Below are positions 7,223 to 14,712 of a stretch of 15,186 nucleotides of DNA, piece after piece. The stretch's first letter is position 1; every line of letters starts with the position of its first letter. The notes under the pieces were generated by a model, which did not search any database, was not told where the DNA came from, and saw only the letters and a program-made list of their open reading frames with translations. Where the stretch lies: assembly GCA_041477815.1 (NCBI GenBank), contig JBGOUV010000146.1, positions 1 to 15,186 of the forward strand, read 5' to 3'. The stretch comes from JBGOUV01 sp041477815. Its GTDB lineage: Bacteria > Acidobacteriota > Terriglobia > Bryobacterales > JACQDG01. The translations under genes were made by a program, and so were the position numbers.

Positions 7223-9991
7223 CTAACGATAGGCGAAGATTTCGGCATAGAGGATGAGAGCGATCAGGAGCAGACCCACGGTCAGGGCGGCGAAGCCGAG
7301 GCGGCGCCAGAAGCGGATCAGAATGGGAGCCGGCGGCGGCATGAGGTTTTGTTCCAGCTCGCCGTTGTCCACCATCTGCTGATATTCACGAGGGCGGTCG
7401 CGGCGGAACTCCTCGAGGGGCATGCCTTCGGTAAAGATGACGGTGTCGATGGGGAACTTCTCCGGGCGGAAGTGGGTGTTGAAGAAGTGGATGGTGAAGA
7501 TGAAGCCGACCGCCAGCAGCGCTTCGTCGCTGTGGATGGTGGTGGCCACGTTGATCATCCACCCGGGAACGACGCGGGTGAACAGCTCGGGAAACCAGAG
7601 CAGCGTCCCGGTGGAGCCGATGACGGCGATGCCCCAGAAAACGGCGAAGTAGTCGAACTTCTCCCAGTAGGTCCAGCGACCGTACCGGGGACGGGGTCCC
7701 CGGCCGATGAACCACTTCACCGAGCCGAGGAACTCCCGCCAGTCGTTGCGATGGAGCAGCATGCTGTCGGGTCCGAACAAAAACTCGCGCCAGTTCCGGC
7801 CGCTCCGGCGGCGCCGGCGCACCAGGTCCCACAGGTGGATGCCGAAGTAGGCGAAGGTCACCAGGGCGCAGAAACGGTGGATCCAGCCGGCGGCTTCGAA
7901 GCCGCCGAGCAGGCGCGACACCACCTGGGCCCATTTGGCGTAAGAGAACTTCAAGGTCATGCCCGTAATGGCCAGGCCGAAGAAGCTGGTTACCACCATC
8001 AGGTGCAGGTTGCGGTGGAGCCGCTGGAAGCGCCGCACGTAGGGCGCGGATTCGTCGCTGGCGACGATGTCCTGGCGCTGGCGCGAAAATTCGAGCGAGC
8101 GCGGGAGCCAGACCAGGGTGTGAATGCCGGAGAGGGCCAGAGTGCCGATCAGCAGCGACGTCATGCCCCAGAAGGTATAGAACAGGAACGGGTACTTCTG
8201 GGGATCGTGGTGGGTAGCATGGGTGAGGTAGCCGGCGAAACGGCGATGGGAGGAGGGGTGACACTGGGCGCAGGTCTTGACGATATTGGCGCGGCTGAGG
8301 CGGGAGCGGTTATCGGCTACGGGGAGGATATCGTGGGCGCCGTGGCAGTCATAGCACTTGGCCGTCTTCAGGTAGCCCAGCTTCGACACCTTGCCGTGGA
8401 AGGTTTCCCAGTAGCTGTCGGTGATCTGCCGGTGGCAGCGCCCGCACTGGTCCATGATGTGGAGGCGGAAGTCGGAGAGGTCGGTGCGCTGGATGCTGTG
8501 GGCGGAGTGGCATTCGCTGCACACCGGCAGCGGCTGGGAAGTCTTGGCCACGCCCGGTGAATGGATGCTCGCGCTGAACAGTTCATAGATGCCGCGGTGA
8601 CACCGGGCGCAGGTCTGGGCGATGTTGTTGCGGTGGACGCTGGACCGCGGGTCGGCGCTGGGGAGCTCGCGGTGGGCGGTGTGGCAGTCGGCGCAATTGG
8701 CGGTGACGGTGAGGCCGCTCTCGAGCAGTCCCTTGCCGTGGATGCTTTCGTTGTAATGCTCGACGATGTGGTCCTGCTTGCCGGCGTAGCGCATCGCCGC
8801 TTTCCGGCCGGTACGGTGACAGTTGGCGCACAGGGCCGGGACATTGCGGGAGAAGGTGGGGGAGGCGGAGTCGTTCTTGCCGCGGGTGGCGTGGGGACTG
8901 TGGCAATCCCGGCAGGCGGGGGCGTCGGGGCTGCCTTTGGCCGCGAGCTGCCCGTGCGTGCTCTCGCGGTATTGGGTCACGACCTCGGCATGGCATACCG
9001 AGCAGTCGACTTTTGGGGCGATGGTGTCACACGGGCGGGCGTGGGAGGGGGTGCCGCCCGTGTGACACTGCACGCAGGCCGTGCGCGCGTGCCGGGACCC
9101 GGCCAGCTCCGGCGCGCTCACGAACAGCTTGTCGCCGGCCCGGCCGTGGCAGCGCAGGCAGTCGCGGTCGGCCATGCCCTGGGAGTAGAACACCCGGCGG
9201 ACTTTGTGGGGCTCGTGGCAATCCACGCAGGCGGGGATCAGGTGAGGCTGCTTCTCCCACAGCTCGCCCCGGATGATCTTGCGGTGTACGTTCTCGATCT
9301 GGGCGTGGCAGCGGGTGCAGGTCTTGGCCACGTTGGCGCGGGAGATCGACGAGCGCCGATCGGTGTGGGGCAGGACGAAGTGAGAGGTATGACAACTGGT
9401 GCAGACGGCGGTGACCGTGAGGCCCTTCTGAAACAGGCCGGCGCCGTGGATGCTCTCGGTGTAGTTGCTGAGGATGTTCTCCTGAGGGATGTTGTGGGTG
9501 AGGGAAACGGGCGAGCCTTCATGGTGGCATTGGCCGCACAGCCGGGGCACCTCCATGGTGGAGGTGGGGGAGCGGGGGGTCGCAGAGCGCAGGATGTTGT
9601 GGGTCCCGTGACACTGTTTGCAGGAGGGCGCCAGCTTGTCGCCCGCCTGGGCCGCCTTGCCGTGCAGGCTCTCGGCGTACTGGGACTGCTGGTCCGAGTG
9701 GCACGCCCCGCAGTCGACGCGGGCGAGTTTTTCGGGGTGGGGCAACTCTTTACCGGCCAGATCGCTGTGGCAATTGGCGCACTCCAGAGAGGCATGGGGG
9801 GAAGCACGCAGGGCGCCGGCGTCGAAGGGTGGGGGTACACCCGGCTGGCGCTGGGGTGTGCGCCGTCCGGATTCGTGGCAGTTTAGGCAATCTCCTGAAC
9901 CGGGTAGGGGCTTTCCCTGCGGTTGGGCCGCAGCGCTGGCGGCCAGCGCCCCCGCCAGACACAGCAGTTTGCCGATAGGTGATCTCTCCAC
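7223..9991 (-). CDS. 19-heme cytochrome c fused to a b-type membrane domain
   Basis: The predicted protein has 922 residues. A signal peptide (about 1-22, cut near AAA-QPQG) is followed by 19 CxxCH sites starting at residues 35, 71, 94, 124, 152, 197, 225, 255, 278, 306, 330, 360, 388, 433, 461, 491, 516, 546 and 574. Residues 94-329 and 330-565 are a duplicated 8-heme unit. After about 600 come some six membrane segments resembling the b-type cytochrome subunits of hydrogenase and formate dehydrogenase. H659, H663, H705, H719, H820 and H835 are candidate heme b ligands. The layout is that of Geobacter CbcL (heme c chain plus diheme b domain, quinone-linked), but with about twice the hemes. 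Translation starts at GTG 9991 with no clear ribosome site, 39 bases after the previous stop, so coupling to the upstream gene is likely. Confidence 0.88.
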   Translation of the reverse strand: MERSPIGKLLCLAGALAASAAAQPQGKPLPGSGDCLNCHESGRRTPQRQPGVPPPFDAGALRASPHASLECANCHSDLAGKELPHPEKLARVDCGACHSDQQSQYAESLHGKAAQAGDKLAPSCKQCHGTHNILRSATPRSPTSTMEVPRLCGQCHHEGSPVSLTHNIPQENILSNYTESIHGAGLFQKGLTVTAVCTSCHTSHFVLPHTDRRSSISRANVAKTCTRCHAQIENVHRKIIRGELWEKQPHLIPACVDCHEPHKVRRVFYSQGMADRDCLRCHGRAGDKLFVSAPELAGSRHARTACVQCHTGGTPSHARPCDTIAPKVDCSVCHAEVVTQYRESTHGQLAAKGSPDAPACRDCHSPHATRGKNDSASPTFSRNVPALCANCHRTGRKAAMRYAGKQDHIVEHYNESIHGKGLLESGLTVTANCADCHTAHRELPSADPRSSVHRNNIAQTCARCHRGIYELFSASIHSPGVAKTSQPLPVCSECHSAHSIQRTDLSDFRLHIMDQCGRCHRQITDSYWETFHGKVSKLGYLKTAKCYDCHGAHDILPVADNRSRLSRANIVKTCAQCHPSSHRRFAGYLTHATHHDPQKYPFLFYTFWGMTSLLIGTLALSGIHTLVWLPRSLEFSRQRQDIVASDESAPYVRRFQRLHRNLHLMVVTSFFGLAITGMTLKFSYAKWAQVVSRLLGGFEAAGWIHRFCALVTFAYFGIHLWDLVRRRRRSGRNWREFLFGPDSMLLHRNDWREFLGSVKWFIGRGPRPRYGRWTYWEKFDYFAVFWGIAVIGSTGTLLWFPELFTRVVPGWMINVATTIHSDEALLAVGFIFTIHFFNTHFRPEKFPIDTVIFTEGMPLEEFRRDRPREYQQMVDNGELEQNLMPPPAPILIRFWRRLGFAALTVGLLLIALILYAEIFAYR

Positions 9992-10030
9992 GCGGGTATT
10001 GCAAAGGGCAATCGAGATGCCAGGGGCGGG

Positions 10031-11602
10031 CTAGTGGTGATCTCTGGGCCTCGACGAATAGCCACTAAGCCAAGCCGTGTCCATGGGATAGACATCGGGG
10101 TCGAAGATCACGAAGTAGAAGTGCCAAACGACGATCGCCAGGGTGGCCAGGACAGCTTCATAAAAATGGACGACAGTGGCCAGGTCCATCACCGTCTTGG
10201 AGACGCGGGCCAGGAAGAAGTTGTTAGCCCACAGCAGGATTCCGGAAGCCCCCATAATCACGGCACCCCAGACCACCGCCCAGTACTCCGCCTTCTCGAT
10301 GTAGGAGTGAGCGGAGGCCGGCGGTTTGGTCTTCCGCAGGCCGAGGTTGTAGGCGAAGCCGCCGGCGGCCTCAGCCAAGTCGGAGCGGCGCGGCCACAGC
10401 GCGGTCCAATGCTCGCGGAGCCGGGCGCTGGCAGCCAGGGCGATCAGGTGCAGGGCCGCGCTGGCCAGGAAGACGCCGGCGGCGATCCGGTGGACGGCGC
10501 CGCGCACGGGCCAGGAGGACTCCCAGGCCACCAGGGGGCGGGCCCAGAATTCCTGGGGGTATTTCAGGGCAAACCCGGTCCAGGCCAGGACGACGAAGGA
10601 AACGGCGAGCAGGAGATGCTGGGCGCGCTCGGCCGGGTACATGCGGAACTGGGCCGGGATGGCTCGGACGGGCACGGACCCGTTGTGGCGCTGGCGGAGT
10701 TTCCGCACCCAGTCGCCGCCGTTGTGCACGAGCATCAAGCCGATAATGCCGAGGATCAGACCGACGTAAAATTGGCGGACCAGGCGGAGCAGCCGTGGTT
10801 CCACTCGTCCTTCGATGACGTGGATGGGCCCGAGCGAGAAGCGCGCGCCGGCGCCGGGATGGCATGCCCCGCAGGTCTTGGGGAGGTTGGTGGCGTGGAT
10901 GGTGGACTGGGGGTCCGAGGAGGGGAGAATGCTGTGAACACCGTGGCAGGAGCCGCAATTGGCCACTGATTGGGCGCCGGCTCGGGCCGCCAGGCCGTGG
11001 AAACTGGCTTCGTAGCTGACGATGCGGTCGTTGGGCAGGCCGAACTTGGCGGTTAGGGTCAGGTTGGCGTGGCAGCGAGAGCAGGTTTCCCGCACGTGCC
11101 GGGAGGGGCGGACCGTGTTGTGTTCCCCGTGGCAGTCGGCGCACTCGGGAGCGTCGCGGACGCCGCGCTCCACGGCCTGCCCATGAACGCCCGACTTGTA
11201 CTGCTGGGCCAGGTCGCCGTGGCAGGCGCCGCAGGTGTCGGCCACGCGACGCCGAAAGCCGGTGGTGCCGGGCAGAGCGATCTCGTGGGCGTTACCGTGG
11301 CAGCGGCCGCAGTCGGGAGCGGCCTGGTTTCCCTGGGCCTTGGCCACCCCGTGAACCCCGATAGCGGTCTGATCGGCCTGCGCGGAGTGGCAGTCCGAGC
11401 ACTGCAGCGACGTCAGCCCGGCCGGGTGCGGAAATTTCTCCCGGCCGGCATGGCAAGTGGAACATTCCTGACTCGCGTGGGCGGTCCCGGGGAGCTTCTT
11501 GGCCTGGTCGTGGCAGGAGTCGCAGGTGGGGGCTCCGGCCAGGGAGGCGCCGGCCAGAGTCAACCAGAGCGCCGCCCAGCGGATCGGGTTCGGCATGGGC
11601 AT
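10031..11602 (-). CDS. Nine-heme cytochrome c fused to a b-type membrane domain (CbcL-like)
   Basis: The predicted protein has 523 residues. A signal peptide (about 1-23, WAALWLTLAGASLAGA) precedes nine CxxCH sites at residues 27, 47, 68, 98, 124, 154, 174, 216 and 244. About five membrane segments follow (273-293, 327-346, 371-391, 438-458, 478-500). H329, H371, H385, H479 and H494 are candidate heme b ligands, as in the b subunits of hydrogenase and formate dehydrogenase. Nine c hemes plus a diheme b domain is the architecture reported for Geobacter CbcL, an inner-membrane quinol oxidase for metal reduction at low potential. That role is inferred from architecture, not shown. The ATG at 11602 has GGAA 9-12 bases upstream. 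It is the first gene of the minus-strand cytochrome operon, 101 bases from the divergent triheme gene. Confidence 0.87.
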   Translation of the reverse strand: MPMPNPIRWAALWLTLAGASLAGAPTCDSCHDQAKKLPGTAHASQECSTCHAGREKFPHPAGLTSLQCSDCHSAQADQTAIGVHGVAKAQGNQAAPDCGRCHGNAHEIALPGTTGFRRRVADTCGACHGDLAQQYKSGVHGQAVERGVRDAPECADCHGEHNTVRPSRHVRETCSRCHANLTLTAKFGLPNDRIVSYEASFHGLAARAGAQSVANCGSCHGVHSILPSSDPQSTIHATNLPKTCGACHPGAGARFSLGPIHVIEGRVEPRLLRLVRQFYVGLILGIIGLMLVHNGGDWVRKLRQRHNGSVPVRAIPAQFRMYPAERAQHLLLAVSFVVLAWTGFALKYPQEFWARPLVAWESSWPVRGAVHRIAAGVFLASAALHLIALAASARLREHWTALWPRRSDLAEAAGGFAYNLGLRKTKPPASAHSYIEKAEYWAVVWGAVIMGASGILLWANNFFLARVSKTVMDLATVVHFYEAVLATLAIVVWHFYFVIFDPDVYPMDTAWLSGYSSRPRDHH

Positions 11603-11629
11603 GGCGATATTCCGCAGCCCAGCGTCAAC

Positions 11630-11645
11630 TGCAATCAGGGGGCCA
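11630..11645 (-). promoter_or_regulatory. Sigma-54-like promoter for the minus-strand cytochrome operon
   Basis: On the minus strand the sequence is TGGCCC-CCTGA-TTGCA: the -24 GG and -12 GC dinucleotides are spaced by exactly ten bases. It matches ten of the eleven specified consensus positions (TGGCAC-N5-TTGCW). The -24 element begins 43 bases upstream of the ATG at 11602, leaving room for a leader of about 17 bases. Confidence 0.55.
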
Positions 11646-11663
11646 GCGCGGAGCGGCCGGAGG

Positions 11664-11679
11664 TGGCCCGTGGCGTGCT
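11664..11679 (+). promoter_or_regulatory. Sigma-54-like promoter for the triheme cytochrome gene
   Basis: TGGCCC-GTGGC-GTGCT has the correct -24/-12 spacing and begins 40 bases before the ATG at 11704. It shares 12 of 16 bases with the element before the decaheme gene at 12625. It is weaker than the divergent element because the first T of TTGC is G. Confidence 0.4.
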
Positions 11680-11703
11680 AAACTAGGGAGTGAGGAGGCA
11701 CCA

Positions 11704-12042
11704 ATGAAGCGTTTTGCAATAGTGGTCGGCGGGTTCGTTCTGGCAATGCTGATCCCGCTGGCGGCTGAAGAGAAGAAACCGCCGGAGAAGCTCACCTTCA
11801 AGTCGGCCATGGGAGTGGTGACGTTCGACCACGCCAAGCACGTGGAGCGAGAGAAGAAGGACTGCAAGATGTGCCACGAGAGTCTCTTCAAGCAGGACGC
11901 TACAGCGCCTCTGAATTACAAAGCCAACATGCACAAGACGGCGGAGGCGGCCAAGACCGCTTGCGCGCACTGTCATGTGGCCGGGGGTAAGGCCTTTGAA
12001 TCAAAAGCCCCCAACTGCCAGAAGTGCCACGTGAAGAAGTAG
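11704..12042 (+). CDS. Periplasmic triheme cytochrome c (c7/PpcA-like)
   Basis: The predicted protein has 112 residues. A signal peptide (about 1-21, FAIVVGGFVLAMLIPLAAEE) leaves a mature protein of about 90 residues. Three CxxCH sites are at 54 (CKMCH), 87 (CAHCH) and 105 (CQKCH). H43 and H46 in VTFDHAKH and H77 in NMHKTA are likely distal ligands, giving bis-histidine hemes as in the cytochrome c3/c7 class. Small lysine-rich triheme cytochromes such as PpcA of Geobacter shuttle electrons through the periplasm between inner- and outer-membrane cytochromes. That fits the genes on both sides. AGGAGG lies about 5 bases before the ATG, the best ribosome site in the window, suggesting high expression. 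It is divergent from the CbcL-like operon and ends one base from the converging receiver-like gene. Confidence 0.9.
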   Translation: MKRFAIVVGGFVLAMLIPLAAEEKKPPEKLTFKSAMGVVTFDHAKHVEREKKDCKMCHESLFKQDATAPLNYKANMHKTAEAAKTACAHCHVAGGKAFESKAPNCQKCHVKK

Positions 12043-12043
12043 A

Positions 12044-12412
12044 TCACGCCGCGGCCGCGACCTGCGCCGAGGCGCAGCGGACGCTGTTCTCGATCCACTC
12101 GGGATCGCTGTCCAGATCGAAGTAGTCAAAGGCTCCAGCGCACATCAGATCGTAGTATTCGCGGAAGTCCGAGCGGTCGACCAGGACAATCACGGGGTTG
12201 CTGGCCTGCAAGAGTTGGCCTATGGCGGACGGTCCGGCGGAATCATACACCAAAATCACGGCCTCGGGATGCCGGTTCAGTGCCGGGAATAGCCCGTCGG
12301 ATGTCAAAAGTTCGACAACCTGATAGCCGTGACCTCGCAACACCGCGAGAACGCTGGAGGAGCGGTTCCCTGGCTCTATACCCACGGTGATGACGCTCTT
12401 AGAGTGGGTCAT
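12044..12412 (-). CDS. Degenerate receiver-domain (CheY-like) protein
   Basis: The predicted 122-residue protein is the size of a single receiver domain. The fold pattern is visible: strand VITVGIE (7-13), strand AVILVYDSAG (51-60) with D57 where the phospho-accepting aspartate sits, strand PVIVLVDR (73-80), and AGAFDYFD (92-99), which resembles the AGAxDYLxKP motif. The usual acidic pair after the first strand is reduced to E13, and the conserved lysine is missing (FDLDS replaces xKP), so normal phosphorylation switching is doubtful. GGAGGT lies about 5 bases before the ATG at 12412, supporting real translation. No output domain is present. It lies between cytochrome genes on the opposite strand and may be a regulator of the locus, but this is inference. 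Confidence 0.7.
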   Translation of the reverse strand: MTHSKSVITVGIEPGNRSSSVLAVLRGHGYQVVELLTSDGLFPALNRHPEAVILVYDSAGPSAIGQLLQASNPVIVLVDRSDFREYYDLMCAGAFDYFDLDSDPEWIENSVRCASAQVAAAA

Positions 12413-12433
12413 AGTACCTCCGCATCTGGGAGT

Positions 12434-12449
12434 AGCAATTGACTACCCA
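12434..12449 (-). promoter_or_regulatory. Sigma-54-like promoter for the receiver-like gene
   Basis: On the minus strand the sequence is TGGGTA-GTCAA-TTGCT, with a perfect -12 TTGCT and -24 TGG at the right spacing. It begins 37 bases upstream of the ATG at 12412. The same bases overlap a plus-strand sigma-70-like match (TTGACT 12439-12444, GATAAA 12462-12467, 17 apart), so either or both may be real. Confidence 0.45.
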
Positions 12450-12545
12450 CTTAGGTGGCTCGATAAAGTGGTGAAAACAGGGCCTTTATGGACTGATAAA
12501 CAGGCGAAAAAACCAGCAATGTGGAGGCCAGCCCGGTGCTCCAGC

Positions 12546-12566
12546 CCCAATTGGGTGGTTTCACCC
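12546..12566. promoter_or_regulatory. Overlapping palindromes upstream of the decaheme gene
   Basis: CCCAATTGGG (12546-12555) overlaps the inverted repeat GGGTG-GTTT-CACCC (12553-12566). They lie about 60-80 bases upstream of the sigma-54-like element at 12625, where enhancer sites for sigma-54 activators are commonly found. A further short inverted repeat, CCAC-TTAG-GTGG, is at 12447-12458. The rest of 12413-12668 holds no gene. Confidence 0.35.
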
Positions 12567-12624
12567 AGGGTGTTGTAAAATGATATGGCGCGTCGATTCT
12601 AGTACTTACGGTAGGTTCAAAGGT

Positions 12625-12640
12625 TGGCGGTCGGCGTGCT
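12625..12640 (+). promoter_or_regulatory. Sigma-54-like promoter for the decaheme cytochrome operon
   Basis: TGGCGG-TCGGC-GTGCT has -24 GG and -12 GC spaced by ten bases and begins 44 bases before the ATG at 12669. It is a partial match (the -24 AC and the first T of TTGC are absent). It resembles the element before the triheme gene in sequence and placement. Confidence 0.4.
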
Positions 12641-12668
12641 TGAAAATCTGGGTTCAGGGAGAGGTCCC

Positions 12669-14711
12669 ATGATGCACTCACTACGAGCCAAGATCCCGTT
12701 CCTTGCCGGCCTAGCCGTGTTGATCGGTCTGGGTGCGGCGGTGACCGAGCGGAAGTCGCCGTTCTTACCCCATCAGAAGGCGTTTTATATGACCCCGGAG
12801 CAGTTGAACTTCGTCCGGCCGGGTCTGGTGATCAAGATTCTCTCGGCTTCTATTGACGCCGACGGCAAGATCCAGCTGCGGTTCAAAATCACCGATAAGG
12901 TGGGAGCGCCGCTCGATCGGCTGGGCGTGTCCACGCCCGGCGTGGTGGGCACCAGTTGGGTGGCCGCGGTGATCCCGAACAACGCGACGCAATACACCGC
13001 GTACACCACCCGGGTGGTGACCAGCCCGATCACGCGTGTGACCGCGACCCAGGCGGGGTCCGATGCTCCCGCCGGAACCTACCAGCAAGTGGCCGACGGG
13101 GAGTACACGTACACGTTCACCACCAAGGCCTCGGCCACCATCGACCGGACGGCGACGCACTCCATCGGGGTGTACTCCAATCGGAACCTGACCGAGTTCG
13201 ACCTGGGAACCCAGTACAGCAACGACGTCTTCCATTTTGTCCCGAACGGCTCGCCGGTGCAGAAGGTGCGAGCCATCGTGAAGACGGAGAGCTGCAACCG
13301 GTGTCATGACCCGCTGGGGCTGCACGGCGGATCGCGGCAGAAGGTGGAGTTGTGCATATTGTGCCACCAGCCCCAGACCTCCGACCCGGATACGGGCAAC
13401 ACTGTGGACATGCCGGTGCTGATCCACAAGATTCACCGGGGCGAGGATTTGCCGAGCGTGGTAGCCGGAAAGCCTTACGTCATCATCGGGAACAACTCGA
13501 GTGTGCATGACTATTCGCACGTGGTTTTCCCGGCGGATGTGCGGCGTTGCGAGGTGTGCCACGAGCAGGGACGCACGGCGGCGCCCCAAGCCGCCAATTA
13601 CCTGGCCAAGCCGTCGCGGGCGGCCTGCGGGGCCTGCCACGACAACGTCAACTTCGCCACCGGCGCCGGGCACGTGGACTTGCCCCAGGTGTCGGACAGC
13701 CAGTGCGCCAATTGCCATACCCCTGAGGGCGAGCTGGAGTTTGACGCCTCGATCAAGGGGGCGCACACCATTCCCACGCACGCCAAGGGGCTGCCGGGAG
13801 CGCTCTGGGACATTACCCGGGTGACCAACACGGGACCCGGCCAGAAGCCGACCGTGCAATTCACGATCAAAGACAAGAACGGCGTTCCCATCACGCCCAC
13901 GGAGATGACCCGGCTGGCCCTGGTGATGGGCGGCTCGACGGCGGATTACGCGACCTACGTGAGCGAAGACGCGCGCACAGCGACGGGCACCGGGACCTAC
14001 TCGTACACATTCCAGCAGGCGCTGCCGGCCGATGCCAAGGGAACGTGGGCGGTCGGAATCGAGGGCTACCGCAACGTCACCCTGTTGCCGGGCACCAAGA
14101 AAGAAATGGTAGTGCGGGACGCCGGCATCAACAAGGTGGTGTACTTCGGCGTCACCGACGCTACTCCCAAGCCGCGCCGGGCGGTGGTGGCCCAGGCCAA
14201 TTGCCAGAAGTGCCATGAATTCCTGGAGCTGCACGGGGGGAATCGCAACCAGGTGGAGCACTGCCTGATTTGCCACAACCCCAACGAGACCGACGCCGTG
14301 CGGCGTCCAGCGGCGCAGAATCCGGCCGAGAGCGTCCATTTCAAGACGATGATCCACAAGATCCACACCGGCGAGGAGCTGGGGCAGAAGTTCACCATCT
14401 ACGGATTCGGCGGGACGGCCAACGAGTTCGGCGAGGTTTTGTATCCGGGCGACCGGCGCAACTGCGCGGCCTGCCACGCGAACAACTCGGAGCGCGTCCC
14501 GCTGCCGGAAGGGTTGCTGCCGTCCAAGTCGGCGCGCGATCTGCTGGAGGTGAAGGAACCGATCACCGCGGCGTGCCTGTCCTGCCACGTCAGCCGCTCG
14601 GCTCACTCCCATGCCTTGTCCAACACGACGCGGCTGGGGGAGGCCTGCGAGGCGTGTCACGGAACGGACGCCGAGTTCTCCGTCACCAGGGTGCACGCGC
14701 GGAACCAATAA
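12669..14711 (+). CDS. OmcA/MtrC-family decaheme cytochrome c
   Basis: The predicted protein has 680 residues. Ten CxxCH sites form two sets of five: 209, 229, 294, 320, 346 and 512, 532, 599, 636, 660. Each set follows a heme-free, strand-rich region (about 35-200 and 375-505). This is the four-domain layout of MtrC/OmcA (beta, pentaheme, beta, pentaheme). The two halves share CxxCHexLxLHGGxR, ClxCHxP and MIHKIHxGE blocks. In Shewanella these proteins sit on the cell surface and pass electrons to metals. The N-terminus has one hydrophobic segment (about 9-24) and no lipobox cysteine, so anchoring differs from MtrC/OmcA. The ATG at 12669 has AGGGAGAGG about 5 bases upstream; the frame extends to 12624 without better starts. 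One base separates its stop from the next cytochrome gene. Confidence 0.92.
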   Translation: MMHSLRAKIPFLAGLAVLIGLGAAVTERKSPFLPHQKAFYMTPEQLNFVRPGLVIKILSASIDADGKIQLRFKITDKVGAPLDRLGVSTPGVVGTSWVAAVIPNNATQYTAYTTRVVTSPITRVTATQAGSDAPAGTYQQVADGEYTYTFTTKASATIDRTATHSIGVYSNRNLTEFDLGTQYSNDVFHFVPNGSPVQKVRAIVKTESCNRCHDPLGLHGGSRQKVELCILCHQPQTSDPDTGNTVDMPVLIHKIHRGEDLPSVVAGKPYVIIGNNSSVHDYSHVVFPADVRRCEVCHEQGRTAAPQAANYLAKPSRAACGACHDNVNFATGAGHVDLPQVSDSQCANCHTPEGELEFDASIKGAHTIPTHAKGLPGALWDITRVTNTGPGQKPTVQFTIKDKNGVPITPTEMTRLALVMGGSTADYATYVSEDARTATGTGTYSYTFQQALPADAKGTWAVGIEGYRNVTLLPGTKKEMVVRDAGINKVVYFGVTDATPKPRRAVVAQANCQKCHEFLELHGGNRNQVEHCLICHNPNETDAVRRPAAQNPAESVHFKTMIHKIHTGEELGQKFTIYGFGGTANEFGEVLYPGDRRNCAACHANNSERVPLPEGLLPSKSARDLLEVKEPITAACLSCHVSRSAHSHALSNTTRLGEACEACHGTDAEFSVTRVHARNQ

Positions 14712-14712
14712 C

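Noticed and set aside
5784..11602. Tetrathionate or nitrite reductase (octaheme or NrfA type) reading of the minus-strand cytochromes
   Set aside because: No CxxCK catalytic heme motif or reductase-type domain is visible; the membrane b domains and NapC block point to electron transfer rather than a terminal reductase.
12439..12467. Sigma-70 promoter TTGACT-17-GATAAA for the decaheme gene
   Set aside because: Good consensus match, but it would give a leader of nearly 200 bases and overlaps the minus-strand sigma-54-like element. Kept only as an alternative.
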